This document shows positions 1-8,133 of a stretch of DNA of 64,000 nucleotides, piece after piece. A model generated the notes under the pieces. That model saw nothing but the letters and a program-made list of their open reading frames with translations. It was not told the origin of the DNA and ran no database searches. The position numbers were made by a program, and so were the translations under genes. Source of the stretch: Bin75 sp965200435 (GTDB lineage: Bacteria > Nitrospirota > Nitrospiria > Nitrospirales > UBA8639); NCBI GenBank assembly GCA_965200435.1, contig OZ241337.1, positions 1,364,001 to 1,428,000 of the forward strand, written 5' to 3'. Each line of letters starts with the position of its first letter. The stretch's first letter is position 1.

Positions 1-949
1 TTCGAAGACTGAGGTCAGGGTCATGAAAGAAGCTCTGCAACCATTTTTTGACAACTTCATAGTCTCCCCGTGCTGTCGGGTCTTGCGTCCGATCAAAGTA
101 CTCGTCGATCTTTATCGAAGCGAGCAGCTCGTTGATGAAGGATTTCCGATCAGGTTCAGGGAGTCGGAAGTCAACATCAAAAAATCGGCGCAAGTACCCT
201 TGGGCATCAAAGCCATCGCCATAAAGGGCTCTGATTGAATGGGCAAGTTCAGAGCGATTGACAGCCAGCACAAAGACGATATGGCCTACGGCAAACAGAT
301 GTTTCGCAACTTCAAGAAGCTCGACAGCATACGAAGGGCGGCACCTGTCCAGTTCATCGATCATCACGATCAAGGGTCGAGTACTGGATTGTGATACGGC
401 ATCTGCCATATTTTGCAGGGTACGCTTAAATTCTTTGATCGACTTCTGCGCCTCCCGATATGCGGATAGTCTTTCCTCTGCGTAGGATGCGAGGGTTTGA
501 CCCACCTCCTGTTCCAATAGTGGGTTGATATTCAGCATACCCGCCGTTGCGAGACGAATAATCCCCGGAACGGCCTGTCGAAGAACTTCCTTCGCACGCT
601 CCTTCGTATCATCGACCTTCTGTGCCATCGATTCATTAGGATAGTTTTTTGGGAGACCCTCTGTCAGTTCCGTGGAGAGAGCAACGAAGGGATCCCCGGA
701 GAAATCGGTCTCCCAAGCATTGAACTTGACAATGGGAAATCCCTCGTTGCGCAGGTGCTGAGCCCAAATGTTGAGAAACGTGGGCTTGCCATTTCCCCAC
801 GCGGCATCGACCGCCAGAACACCTGGACCTTCGAGGGAACCGACTATGTGGGTCAGGACCTTTACCGACTCCTCCCGACCAAGCAGGTCGTTTTTGAAAG
901 GATTGTCCTCAGGTACGTCGATTTCTCGTGGTTGGATGCGTATTCCCAT
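1..949 (-). CDS. KAP family P-loop NTPase (partial, runs off left edge)
   Basis: The minus strand is open from an ATG at 949 to the window edge (about 316 codons, no stop seen). The protein matches the KAP NTPase pattern: a glycine-rich Walker A region AAWGNGKPTFLN near residues 50-61, the segment FNAWETDFSGDPF just after it, and a Walker B region IVMIDELDRCRPSYAVELLE followed by HLFAVGHIVFVLAVNR. KAP ATPases are often found in defence islands; some are membrane associated, but no membrane segment is visible in this part. Oddly, the Walker A lysine is followed by proline where the family has Thr or Ser, which would remove a magnesium ligand. It lies downstream of the split hsdS on the same strand. 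The family call is firm; activity is doubtful. Confidence 0.85.
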   Translation of the reverse strand, partial: MGIRIQPREIDVPEDNPFKNDLLGREESVKVLTHIVGSLEGPGVLAVDAAWGNGKPTFLNIWAQHLRNEGFPIVKFNAWETDFSGDPFVALSTELTEGLPKNYPNESMAQKVDDTKERAKEVLRQAVPGIIRLATAGMLNINPLLEQEVGQTLASYAEERLSAYREAQKSIKEFKRTLQNMADAVSQSSTRPLIVMIDELDRCRPSYAVELLEVAKHLFAVGHIVFVLAVNRSELAHSIRALYGDGFDAQGYLRRFFDVDFRLPEPDRKSFINELLASIKIDEYFDRTQDPTARGDYEVVKKWLQSFFHDPDLSLR

Positions 950-1122
950 ATTAGCCTGCTTCCTTGGCGAGCGACTCGACGGCCCCGCGAACTACTGTAT
1001 GGCACTCACGGAAAATGCACGGAACGGGGCCAGGGGGCACTTCGAGTTCCCGTGCATCCCCCCTATTTGAAAGGCTTGAGCACTCGCCCGCCTGATCTTT
1101 GCGCGGATTCCATCGAGTTTGT

Positions 1123-2190
1123 TCAAGAACCGAATCCCTGAGCTTCGTTGTCTGTCAGATACCCGTTGTGCATATTTATTCTCAATTCCCCAGAAATGAG
1201 CTTCGGCAATAAAGCATCCCGCAGGGCGGCAAGGGTGCGGGATGCGTGTAAGTTGCTGAGGATATGGTTCATTATTGGCCAGACTACGATTTCAAATTTA
1301 TCAGCTAATTCGGGAGGCGGAATTTTTGCGTCAATAAGTTTGAATGTCTGACGCGTGATCGTGTCGAAAATTGTTCCATGAGTTCTTTGTTGCAGTTCAT
1401 CCACTGTCATCCTGATGTTCATATATGTGAAGAAATCAGGATAATTCTGAACGCCACGAATCGCATAACAAGTCTGATTCATGGCCATCGGGATCCCAAG
1501 ACAGGCCAGCTTTCCGACGGTGTCCCTCGCGGGGATAACGGTTGTCCATGCAGGAAGAATTTTTGCCGCGCTGTTTTCAACTCCCGCTTGCGTAATACTT
1601 CTCTCAGCTTCCAGTACGAACACATCGGAGGGAGAAGGCGCATCCTTTGCAGTATACCAAGGAATGTTTCCATCCCAATATTCTGCAATTGACGTTTTGG
1701 GAGTGCCCCCGCTGCAAATTTCTATTACATCGTCAAGTACTCCTATTCCCCACCCTTCCGGTATCTCCCCCAATTCCGAATCGACAAAGCGGTCAGGAAA
1801 CAGCGCCGCAATTTCCGGGTCCATTGCGTCGAGATACGCCCGGGCGCGTTCCACCGTCCAATCACTCCCCCCTTGAGGGGGAGTCGCAGAAGTTGAGCCG
1901 TCAGGCGAAGGCTGATGCGGTGGGGGGTGTCTTACGGGCTCACCTCCCCCCACCGGCGCGTCTGCGGGCCGGTGCCCTTGACTTGCCGACTCCCCCTCAA
2001 GGGGGGAGTGATGATGAAGGGCGGCATAAATGTTCTCCAATATCCCGAAGCAGTTTTCGAAGATTTCGTTGTTCCAGAAGCGCAGGATTTGGTAGCCCTG
2101 CTCTCGCAAACATTGATCGCGGTTTTTGTCGTAGATGTGTTGTTCCGCATGTTGGCCGCCGTCGAGTTCGATGAGCAATTTTTGGGGCAT
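1123..2190 (-). CDS. hsdS: DUF559 C-terminal part fused in frame to HsdS second half
   Basis: This 355-residue reading frame begins inside a DUF559 (Vsr-like endonuclease) domain: LIELDGGQHAEQ and LRFWNNEIFEN are its hallmark strands. About 50 residues made by an inverted pair of family C repeats follow. From about residue 110 it continues as the second half of a type I specificity subunit (WTVERARAYLDAMDPEIAALF, then a full target-recognition domain and the closing LRDALLPKLISGEL). The frame stays open upstream of the ATG at 2190 to about 2415, and the missing front of DUF559 (LWHYLRDKQLGGYKFRRQ, then GPYIVDFAC) is encoded there without an obvious start codon. So this is the back half of an hsdS interrupted by an insertion. 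Whether a hybrid protein is made is unknown. Confidence 0.75.
   Translation of the reverse strand: MPQKLLIELDGGQHAEQHIYDKNRDQCLREQGYQILRFWNNEIFENCFGILENIYAALHHHSPLEGESASQGHRPADAPVGGGEPVRHPPPHQPSPDGSTSATPPQGGSDWTVERARAYLDAMDPEIAALFPDRFVDSELGEIPEGWGIGVLDDVIEICSGGTPKTSIAEYWDGNIPWYTAKDAPSPSDVFVLEAERSITQAGVENSAAKILPAWTTVIPARDTVGKLACLGIPMAMNQTCYAIRGVQNYPDFFTYMNIRMTVDELQQRTHGTIFDTITRQTFKLIDAKIPPPELADKFEIVVWPIMNHILSNLHASRTLAALRDALLPKLISGELRINMHNGYLTDNEAQGFGS
1861..2014. repeat. Family C palindromic repeat, inverted pair
   Basis: Both ends read ATCACTCCCCCCTTGAGG or its complement, and the inner borders are runs of G or C (GGTGGGGGG and CCCCCCACC), so the 154 bp form one long inverted repeat. It is translated in frame between the DUF559 and HsdS parts. 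Confidence 0.8.
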
Positions 2191-3307
2191 GCAGGCGAAG
2201 TCGACGATGTACGGGCCTATCGGTTGTTGGCGGCGGAATTTGTAGCCACCGAGTTGTTTGTCGCGCAGGTAATGCCAGAGGCGGCCTTCGGCGTCGATTT
2301 GGCTTTCTCGGAGGAGTTTGGGCTTTTTGGAGGGTCTGGTGGGTGTATTGACGTTTGATTTCCCCCCACCGGCGCGCCGGCGGGCTGGTGCCCTTGGCTT
2401 GCCGACTCCCCCTCAAGGGGGGAGTGATTCCGGGCTGCTGTCTGAGCGCCATCTTGGCGCGGACGGGGTTGAAGTCGATGCACCAGGATTTGAACAGTGC
2501 CCGTGCCATGGCTTCCAGGGTCTCATTCATCCGGCGGTTTAGTTCGATCTTGTCGTTCAGTGTGCTCAAAATGTGGGCGATGGCGCGTTGTTCGGGGAGG
2601 GGCGGGACGAATACCGAAAGCTCGTAGAACTCTTCACGACTAGTGGATGGAATCGCCGAACCGCTGTCCATCCCGTTGATATCTTGAGTTAGAAGCGCGT
2701 AGTAAGCCCACCGAATGTCCAATTCGGTTTTAGGCTTAAGGTAAAATGCCGTATCGATCACAAAGCACGGTTCGGCAGAATAGTGAATACCCCTGTAGGC
2801 GCCCTTACGTCCAACAACAACACTTGGGTGCGAACATAGTGCTTCATTATGCCAACCGATTGGCCCATTTGAGCCAAATACACGAAACGGCCTCGTCCCA
2901 ATCCTATAACTTCGAAGGGCTTTCCCATATTCGAGAGTTGCCAAATCGCCCCAGCGTGCCTCCCGCCACTCACCCACTTCCCCCTGCTCCTGCTCCTCTT
3001 TCTCCACCAACACCACATGCTCTGCCTCAATCTGCTTTCGGAATTGTTTGGGTACGGCGTGCCAGACGAACAGATCCACTCGAAAGGGCAGGTTGCTTTC
3101 CGCGAACGCTTCTCTGAGTTCGGAAACGCGGCGCTCCTGGTCAGGCTTGGTGAATACGACCAAGTCCAGGTCGGATTGCGGGCGTGCGATCCACTTGACG
3201 CGGGAACCGTAGACCCAGACTGTGGTGTTCGGCAGGTATCGTTTGAGCAACGCCAGAAGGGTTTTTCGTTGATCCGTGGTGATGTCGATGGGCCGGTCTA
3301 GCCCCAC
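1997..3307 (-). CDS. hsdS: MNT nucleotidyltransferase domain fused to HsdS first half
   Basis: Residues 1-115 form a minimal nucleotidyltransferase domain. The signature GSRVKWIARPQSDLDL (34-49) carries the acidic pair D46/D48, with a third Asp in RVDLF (D78). From about residue 115 to 293 it is the first target-recognition domain and central helix of a type I restriction specificity subunit (VFVPPLPEQRAIAHILSTLND, then LEAMARALFKSW). From residue 294 on, the frame reads a family C repeat and then an out-of-frame copy of DUF559, so the last ~140 residues are not native. MNT domains normally pair as antitoxin with a HEPN toxin, and a HEPN remnant overlaps the start here. An MNT-HsdS fusion is unusual; it may have arisen by deletion joining two genes. 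Confidence 0.75.
   Translation of the reverse strand: MGLDRPIDITTDQRKTLLALLKRYLPNTTVWVYGSRVKWIARPQSDLDLVVFTKPDQERRVSELREAFAESNLPFRVDLFVWHAVPKQFRKQIEAEHVVLVEKEEQEQGEVGEWREARWGDLATLEYGKALRSYRIGTRPFRVFGSNGPIGWHNEALCSHPSVVVGRKGAYRGIHYSAEPCFVIDTAFYLKPKTELDIRWAYYALLTQDINGMDSGSAIPSTSREEFYELSVFVPPLPEQRAIAHILSTLNDKIELNRRMNETLEAMARALFKSWCIDFNPVRAKMALRQQPGITPPLRGSRQAKGTSPPARRWGEIKRQYTHQTLQKAQTPPRKPNRRRRPPLALPARQTTRWLQIPPPTTDRPVHRRLRLHAPKIAHRTRRRPTCGTTHLRQKPRSMFARAGLPNPALLEQRNLRKLLRDIGEHLCRPSSSLPP
2355..2428. repeat. Family C palindromic repeat, single unit
   Basis: CCCCCCACCGG at one end and CTCCCCCTCAAGGGGGGAG at the other, as in the units at 1861-2014 and 30757-30825. It marks the hsdS-side border of the DUF559 cassette. 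Confidence 0.75.
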
Positions 3308-3636
3308 GTCTCCCCGCTCATGGTCTGGTAGAGGCCAATGGCGTCGTCAATAAAATCGCCCATGATCTCCAGGCAGGCTTGTGCTTTCTCGCCGCGGCAG
3401 TCGTGGCTCGTATCAATGCGGGCGTCTGCGTAACTCAACCATTCTTCTAGAGGCGAGGCGAGCAGCTTGTTCTCAGAGGCCAGTTTGAGGACAGGCTTGG
3501 GGCTGCTAGGATGCAACGCCGCAGAAAGGTCGTGTCGATGCTCATGGCTCGCGACCTTCACGGCTGACCGGCCAATACTCCACCAGCGCCGACCGACCGG
3601 TGACGTCGATGATCCGAATCCAGTATTCTCGGCCAT
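3298..3636 (-). pseudogene. HEPN-type partner of MNT nucleotidyltransferase, N-terminus lost
   Basis: The last ~60 residues (LASPLEEWLSYADARIDTSH followed by EKAQACLEIMGDFIDDAIGL) resemble the C-terminal half of the nucleotidyltransferase substrate-binding HEPN proteins (HI0074 type). The family's helical N-terminal half, with its RDGxIQRFE-type segment, is missing. The upstream 40 codons overlap the end of the AlbA_2 gene and look non-native. The stop codon overlaps the MNT start by about 10 bp, the usual layout of HEPN-MNT operons. It reads as a broken toxin-antitoxin remnant; a short divergent member cannot be excluded. Confidence 0.5.
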
Positions 3637-5299
3637 GGGCGTCCGTCAGGCGCAACTGTTCTCCAAGCATGAAATGCACCGGCTGCAGCTTGCCTTCGTT
3701 GATGGCGACATTGTCGGCGTAGAGGTACGTGCGGTCATGGGTATCACGCTTGGGATTCAGGCGTCCGGCAAGGCCAGGAATCTGCCCTGTTGCCAGTGGA
3801 AAAATCACCGCACCGCCCTCAGGGAGGGGTTTGAGTTCGATCGTCAACGCGCCTTCGGCAGGTATCCACTGCTCCTCGCAGTGCGCGGAGTAGCCCTGTG
3901 TGGCGACGAAGACCTTCATCGGCAGTGTGGTGGTGTACAGGTTCACCCTCGCCTCACCGTCGTACCCGGTGGTCGCCTCTTTCCACGTCTTGTTGGGATA
4001 GAGAACCAGCACGTTTGCGTCGGGAAACGGTTGCCCGTTTGCCAGTACCTTGATGGTGACGGAATCGGGGTTGTTCTCGTGAGACGCTGCAGGGATGATC
4101 AGGCAAGGGTCTCTCCCATCGTAGACGCGATACTCCGGCAATTTCCCGCAAAGCTCCTGCGTTTCGCGCCGGATCACGTGAACCCCGTCACCCCGACGCT
4201 CCATGAAGTATGGTCGCTCTTCGGAACCGCGAATCCCGCCTACCGGCACCCGTCCCAGCACAGAAGTCAACGCCTCGTTGCGGGTTGCCTGAGTTGTGGG
4301 CATGGCGTCGACGGTCATGCCGTTCGCCAATTCGCCGGGAGACTGAATCTCCAAGCGATCCTCGAACATGGAAAGGCGAATTCGGCGGTCCTTGATCGAA
4401 TAGTCCCGATGCGCCACGGCGTTGACGACGGCCTCGAAGATGGCTCGTTCGCTGTATTGTGGCATATCCACGCGCGCGGGGGTTTTTCGCGCCAACGTCT
4501 GCATGTTTCGCACCGCGAACGTGACAGCGTCCGCGACTTGGCGATTCAACGGCCCGGTTATTTCCTGCGCGTCCAACTGACCGGATGCGCGGTCCCCGCC
4601 ACGATAGCGGGTTGCCGTCATGGTGGCATTCGGCAGCCATTCTTCGGGATTTCGCGTACATAACAGGATTCCCGTCACGGTAGCGCGCAGGATTTCAGCA
4701 TCGTCGAGCGTTAGCAAGCGAAGCTGCGTCAACGCCGTTCTCGGGTCCTTCGCGCCTTCGGCGCTCAATAGCGGTTTCCACAGTTCTTCGTCCAGGGTAC
4801 CGAACCCCGTTTCCGGGACGGGTTGTTTGTCAAACCACAAAAAACGAGCCTGTGCCCGCTGTTGGGCCAAGCGTAGCCGCTCGTCACTGGTCATCCGGCG
4901 CTTCGCGCCGCCGACACGGCGATAGCTTCCGCCAGGACTGTCGTGTTGGGCATCGCCACGTGCGATTTCGACCAGCACAAATGCCTTGCCTGGCTCGACC
5001 TCCAGGCGATAGATGCCCGGACAAATGGAGGGGGTGATTGAGTCTGCACAGATTTCCCCCAGCAGTCCAACCAACATATCCATCTGCTCGCGTGACATGC
5101 CTTGTACTGCACCTTTGTCCGTCACGCCGCAGAGCAGCACGCCACCGTCGGAGTTGGCAAAGGCCGCAATTTCATCGGCCAAGTCATTGCGGCTTGGGCT
5201 CTTTGGGCGATTGCCCGCAAATTCGATTTGCTTGAATTCCCAGAGACTGTCCTCGCCCAAGCGAAGCTGACGGACGATTTCTTCGTTGCTATATGGCAT
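3542..5299 (-). CDS. AlbA_2/Schlafen-like putative ATP-binding DNA-binding protein
   Basis: A 585-residue protein. The N-terminal ~130 residues carry the AlbA_2 pattern (SLWEFKQIEF, DEIAAFANSDGGVLLCGVTD, then ICPGIYRLEVEPGKAFVLVEI). The middle (about 280-310) has FEAVVNAVAHRDYS, the core of the RecG-like GHKL-type ATPase domain usually joined to AlbA_2. The last ~200 residues include a carboxypeptidase-regulatory-like beta domain (NTKTW-type loop, ATTGYDGEARVNLY) not typical of the family. Such proteins are common in restriction and defence islands and are often called transcriptional regulators; their substrate is not settled. It lies between the fic fragment and the HEPN remnant on the same strand, in keeping with a defence operon. 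Confidence 0.8.
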   Translation of the reverse strand: MPYSNEEIVRQLRLGEDSLWEFKQIEFAGNRPKSPSRNDLADEIAAFANSDGGVLLCGVTDKGAVQGMSREQMDMLVGLLGEICADSITPSICPGIYRLEVEPGKAFVLVEIARGDAQHDSPGGSYRRVGGAKRRMTSDERLRLAQQRAQARFLWFDKQPVPETGFGTLDEELWKPLLSAEGAKDPRTALTQLRLLTLDDAEILRATVTGILLCTRNPEEWLPNATMTATRYRGGDRASGQLDAQEITGPLNRQVADAVTFAVRNMQTLARKTPARVDMPQYSERAIFEAVVNAVAHRDYSIKDRRIRLSMFEDRLEIQSPGELANGMTVDAMPTTQATRNEALTSVLGRVPVGGIRGSEERPYFMERRGDGVHVIRRETQELCGKLPEYRVYDGRDPCLIIPAASHENNPDSVTIKVLANGQPFPDANVLVLYPNKTWKEATTGYDGEARVNLYTTTLPMKVFVATQGYSAHCEEQWIPAEGALTIELKPLPEGGAVIFPLATGQIPGLAGRLNPKRDTHDRTYLYADNVAINEGKLQPVHFMLGEQLRLTDAHGREYWIRIIDVTGRSALVEYWPVSREGREP

Positions 5300-5423
5300 G
5301 GTCCGTTTTACTCCCAGAACCTCAACGCCTTGAGGTTCTCAGCAATGAAGGTGGTATCCGTTCTCATGTTCTATTCTCGCCAGTTCGTCATACCGTCACG
5401 TTGTCACTCATGTATGAGCAGCA

Positions 5424-5471
5424 AACCTATTTGTCGATCACTTTTTACAAAAAGTGATCGACAAATAGGTT
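5424..5471. repeat. 48-nt perfect palindrome (23-bp arms, 2-nt centre)
   Basis: The left arm starts AACCTATTTGTCGATCAC and ends in five T; the right arm is its exact complement, with only AC between. It sits just past the point where Fic homology stops. As RNA it would form a long hairpin with an A/T-rich tip, so it could end transcription in both directions, but the perfect symmetry also fits a mobile palindromic element. Confidence 0.75.
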
Positions 5472-5536
5472 GGGTATCATTGGTGAGCCTCAAAATACCT
5501 TTTCTCCTTCTGTGATGTTTAGCAGTTCGGGGAAGA

Positions 5537-6022
5537 CTAAGACAGCGCCACCCTGACATAGGACGTTGAGATCCGCCGCGCCGTGGGCTTCGGGATACCT
5601 TGCCGATAGCTGCCCGGCGTTTTGTTCTCACCGCGTACCCCACGCATCAATACTGCGTGTGCATCACGGATCACTCTTTGACAGAGCGGCAGGTCCACAA
5701 GTTGCTCTTCCGCCTGGCGCATGGCGGCACGATAGTTGAGTATTTCATGGATGTCGTCGCGACGTTCGGGGGAAACAGGCGTCTGCCCGGCTTCGAATTG
5801 CAGCACTTCTCCCATTGTGGCTTGGGTGCCTTCGATTCGCGATGAGAGCACCGCTTCCTGAGTTGTGAGCGGCGCGAGCAGAATTTGCGGATTCGGAATC
5901 GCCGCCAGCGCTCCGTCATAACGCGCAAGAGCCGCCGCTGCAAGACCGATAAATGGGATCAAGGTTCGCCAGTCGAGACGCTCATCAGGGGGGAATCGAC
6001 CGGCATGATAGCGAACAGCCAT
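5537..6022 (-). pseudogene. Fic family protein, truncated before the catalytic motif
   Basis: 161 residues. The Fic N-terminal domain is intact: the inhibitory-helix-like segment SSRIEGTQAT (about 70-79) and the start of the Fic fold (IRDAHAVLMRGVRGENKTPG) are clear. Homology stops after SYRQ, and the catalytic HPFxxGNGR loop is absent; the last ~25 residues are unrelated. Its ATG shares one base with the hsdM stop codon, so the two were co-expressed. Fic genes are common between hsdM and hsdS in type I systems. Without the catalytic loop it cannot AMPylate; what remains is probably a relic. Confidence 0.8.
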
Positions 6023-7893
6023 TATCCCTCCTTCCCGAATCCCAGCGCCTTCAGGTTTTCGGCGATGGCGGCGTCAAGGCGCACGCCTTCGGCCTGCTGG
6101 TCGCACAGTTGCGCCACCAGCCGCTTCATTGTGTCCTCGAATGGCTCGCCGTCTTCCTCCTGCGCCTCGGCGCCGACGTAGCGGCCAGGGGTCAGCACGT
6201 GGCCGTGCTTGCGCACTTCTTCGAGTGTCGCGCTTTTGCAGAAGCCGGGAACGTCGGTGTAAAAGATTTCCCCCTCACCCCGACCCTCTCCCTCCAAGGG
6301 AGAGGGAGACTTGGGCTCACCCCGACTGTCTCCCTCTGTATAGACCGGAGACTTCAGCTCACCTCTATCCTCTCCCTCCGGAAAAGGAACTTTAGGCTCA
6401 CCCTTATCCTTTTCCTTCAAGAGAGAAGGGGTTTTGATTTTACCTCTGCTCTCTCCCTTCTGAAGAAAGGAAGTTTTGGGCCTGGGTCGGCCTTCGGAGC
6501 GAGTCCGGGGCAGGGTCTCTTCCTGCAAGGAGGCACGGTTCCGCCAGATGTGGTAGGTATCAGCGATGCGGGCGATGTCTTCGTCGGTCAGTTCACGGTG
6601 AGTGCGGTCAACCATACGACCTAATTTGCGGGCGTCGATGAACAGGATTTCGTCCAGCCGTTTCCGATCTCGCGTCAGAAACCACAGGCAAGCGGGGATT
6701 TGGGTCGAGTAGAAGAGTTGACCCGGCAAGGCCACCATACAATCCACCAGGCCAGCTTCGACCAGATTCTTCCGAATCTCTCCTTCACCGGATTGGGCCG
6801 ACGACATGGAACCATTGGCGAGCACGAAGCCGGCGATGCCTCTTGGCGCCAAATGATGGACCATGTGCTGTACCCAGGCGAAGTTGGCGTTTCCCTTGGG
6901 CGGGATGCCGTATTGCCACCGTTTGTCTTCGGCGAGCCGTTCGCCGCCCCAGTCGGAGACGTTGAACGGCGGATTGGCGAGGATGAAGTCGGCCTTGAGG
7001 TCGGGATGGCGGTCGTTGTCGAAGCTGTCGCCGTGGGCGATCTGGCCTTCGATACCCCGGATGGCGAGGTTCATCTTGGCGAGCCGCCAAGTCGTGTGAT
7101 TTGATTCCTGGCCGTAGATGGAGATGTCCCCGCGCGCCTTGCTGCCCCCGGATCGGGGTCCGGGGCGAGCGTTTCCGTTGCCCGTGGCGTGGGCGCGGAT
7201 AAATTCCACCGACTGCACGAACATGCCGGACGAGCCGCAGCAGGGATCGTAGACCCTGCCTTGATAGGGCTCCAGCATCTGGACCAGGAGCTTGACCACG
7301 CAACGCGGGGTGTAGAACTCGCCGCCCTTCTTGCCTTCGGCGCTGGCAAATTGCGATAGGAAGTACTCGTAAACTCGGCCGAGCACATCCTTGGACCGGG
7401 CATCCTCGTCGCCTACCTTGATGTTGCTGATCATGTCGATGAGTTGGCCGAGCCGCTGCTTGTCGAGCGCGGGACGTGTGTAGTTCTTGGGCAGCACGTC
7501 TTTGAGCGCCGGATTGTCGCGCTCGATCCCGTCCATGGCGTCGTCAATCAGTTGGCCGATGGTGGGCTGCCTTGCCTGGGCCTTGAGATGCGACCAGCGG
7601 ACCTCTGGTGGTACCCAGAAGATGTTTTCGGCGCGGTATTCGTCTGGATCCTCGGGGTCGGCGCCTTGTGCCCGCTCGCCTTCGAGTCGGGCGTGTTTTT
7701 CCTCGAAGGCATCGGAGATGTATTTCAGGAAGATGAGGCCGAGGACGACGTGCTTGTATTCGGCGGCGTCCATTGAGCCGCGCAGGGTGTCGGCCATACG
7801 CCAGAGATCGGCTTCATAGCCGGTCGTGGCGCCGTTCCCGGCAGGCTTGGTTGTCGCTACCCTGACGGATGGTTTCGGTTTCTTTGCTTTCAC
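6022..7893 (-). CDS. hsdM: Type I restriction-modification DNA methyltransferase subunit M
   Basis: An N6-adenine methylase. The GTG at 7893 is chosen because GAGGAGG lies 6 nt before it; the reading frame is open 52 codons further upstream but that part has no family likeness. The N-terminal helical HsdM domain (WRMADTLRGSMDAAEYKHVVLGLIF split over about 29-55) is followed by the SAM-binding motif VYDPCCGSSGMF and the catalytic motif ILANPPFNVSDW (NPPF). Near the C-terminus, about 90 residues of degenerate 13-16-residue repeats rich in Glu, Gly and Lys (for example SPSPLEGEGRGEG) interrupt the normal sequence between DTYHIWRN and GFCKSATLEEV. They come from a DNA repeat array kept in frame. 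Partner hsdS is broken and hsdR is not in the window. Confidence 0.9.
   Translation of the reverse strand: MKAKKPKPSVRVATTKPAGNGATTGYEADLWRMADTLRGSMDAAEYKHVVLGLIFLKYISDAFEEKHARLEGERAQGADPEDPDEYRAENIFWVPPEVRWSHLKAQARQPTIGQLIDDAMDGIERDNPALKDVLPKNYTRPALDKQRLGQLIDMISNIKVGDEDARSKDVLGRVYEYFLSQFASAEGKKGGEFYTPRCVVKLLVQMLEPYQGRVYDPCCGSSGMFVQSVEFIRAHATGNGNARPGPRSGGSKARGDISIYGQESNHTTWRLAKMNLAIRGIEGQIAHGDSFDNDRHPDLKADFILANPPFNVSDWGGERLAEDKRWQYGIPPKGNANFAWVQHMVHHLAPRGIAGFVLANGSMSSAQSGEGEIRKNLVEAGLVDCMVALPGQLFYSTQIPACLWFLTRDRKRLDEILFIDARKLGRMVDRTHRELTDEDIARIADTYHIWRNRASLQEETLPRTRSEGRPRPKTSFLQKGESRGKIKTPSLLKEKDKGEPKVPFPEGEDRGELKSPVYTEGDSRGEPKSPSPLEGEGRGEGEIFYTDVPGFCKSATLEEVRKHGHVLTPGRYVGAEAQEEDGEPFEDTMKRLVAQLCDQQAEGVRLDAAIAENLKALGFGKEG
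6262..6537 (-). repeat. Degenerate tandem repeat array inside hsdM
   Basis: Several imperfect units of roughly 40-50 bp, each with a TCACC...CTCTCCCTC...AAGG core, are read in frame as K/E/G-rich peptides ending GRGE or RGEP-like. This is the same kind of repeat-derived peptide (LEGE, GRGEG) that palindromic repeats create when they enter genes elsewhere. No frame break is seen. Confidence 0.6.
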
Positions 7894-8133
7894 CGGGGCC
7901 TCCTCGGGTTGGCAGGGCGCATTGTAGCGCATGCCCACACAATGAGAAAGGCTTTCCCCCTCTCCCCTGCACTCTTTAATGAGAGGGGGTTGGGCGTCGG
8001 TCAACATCGCATAGCGTAAGTGTTTCCGATCTACGGTGACTTCCATCAAGGGAGAGGATCTCTAAGAGATGGTGTGTCCGCTCGTTGTTCGGTCAACGGA
8101 TGAATCACCGCTGGCAATTTCTGAAGGACGTCC

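Larger units (their letters stand above)
1861..2428 (-). mobile_element. DUF559 endonuclease cassette framed by family C palindromic repeats, inserted in hsdS
   Basis: A family C unit lies at 2355-2428 and an inverted pair of units at 1861-2014. Between them is a DUF559 domain read on the minus strand (about 2357 down to 2020). HsdS-like sequence stops exactly at 2429 (ending VRAKMALRQQPG) and resumes at about 1860 (WTVERARAY). The natural HsdS spacer between the two target-recognition domains is therefore the insertion point. The two hsdS halves are in different frames, so the insertion breaks the gene. The endonuclease plus flanking palindromes behaves like an intervening or homing-type unit; that mechanism is inference. 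Confidence 0.6.

Noticed and set aside
3467..4663. A 398-residue plus-strand frame opposite the AlbA_2 gene
   Set aside because: It is the antisense shadow of a well-supported gene and shows no family features.
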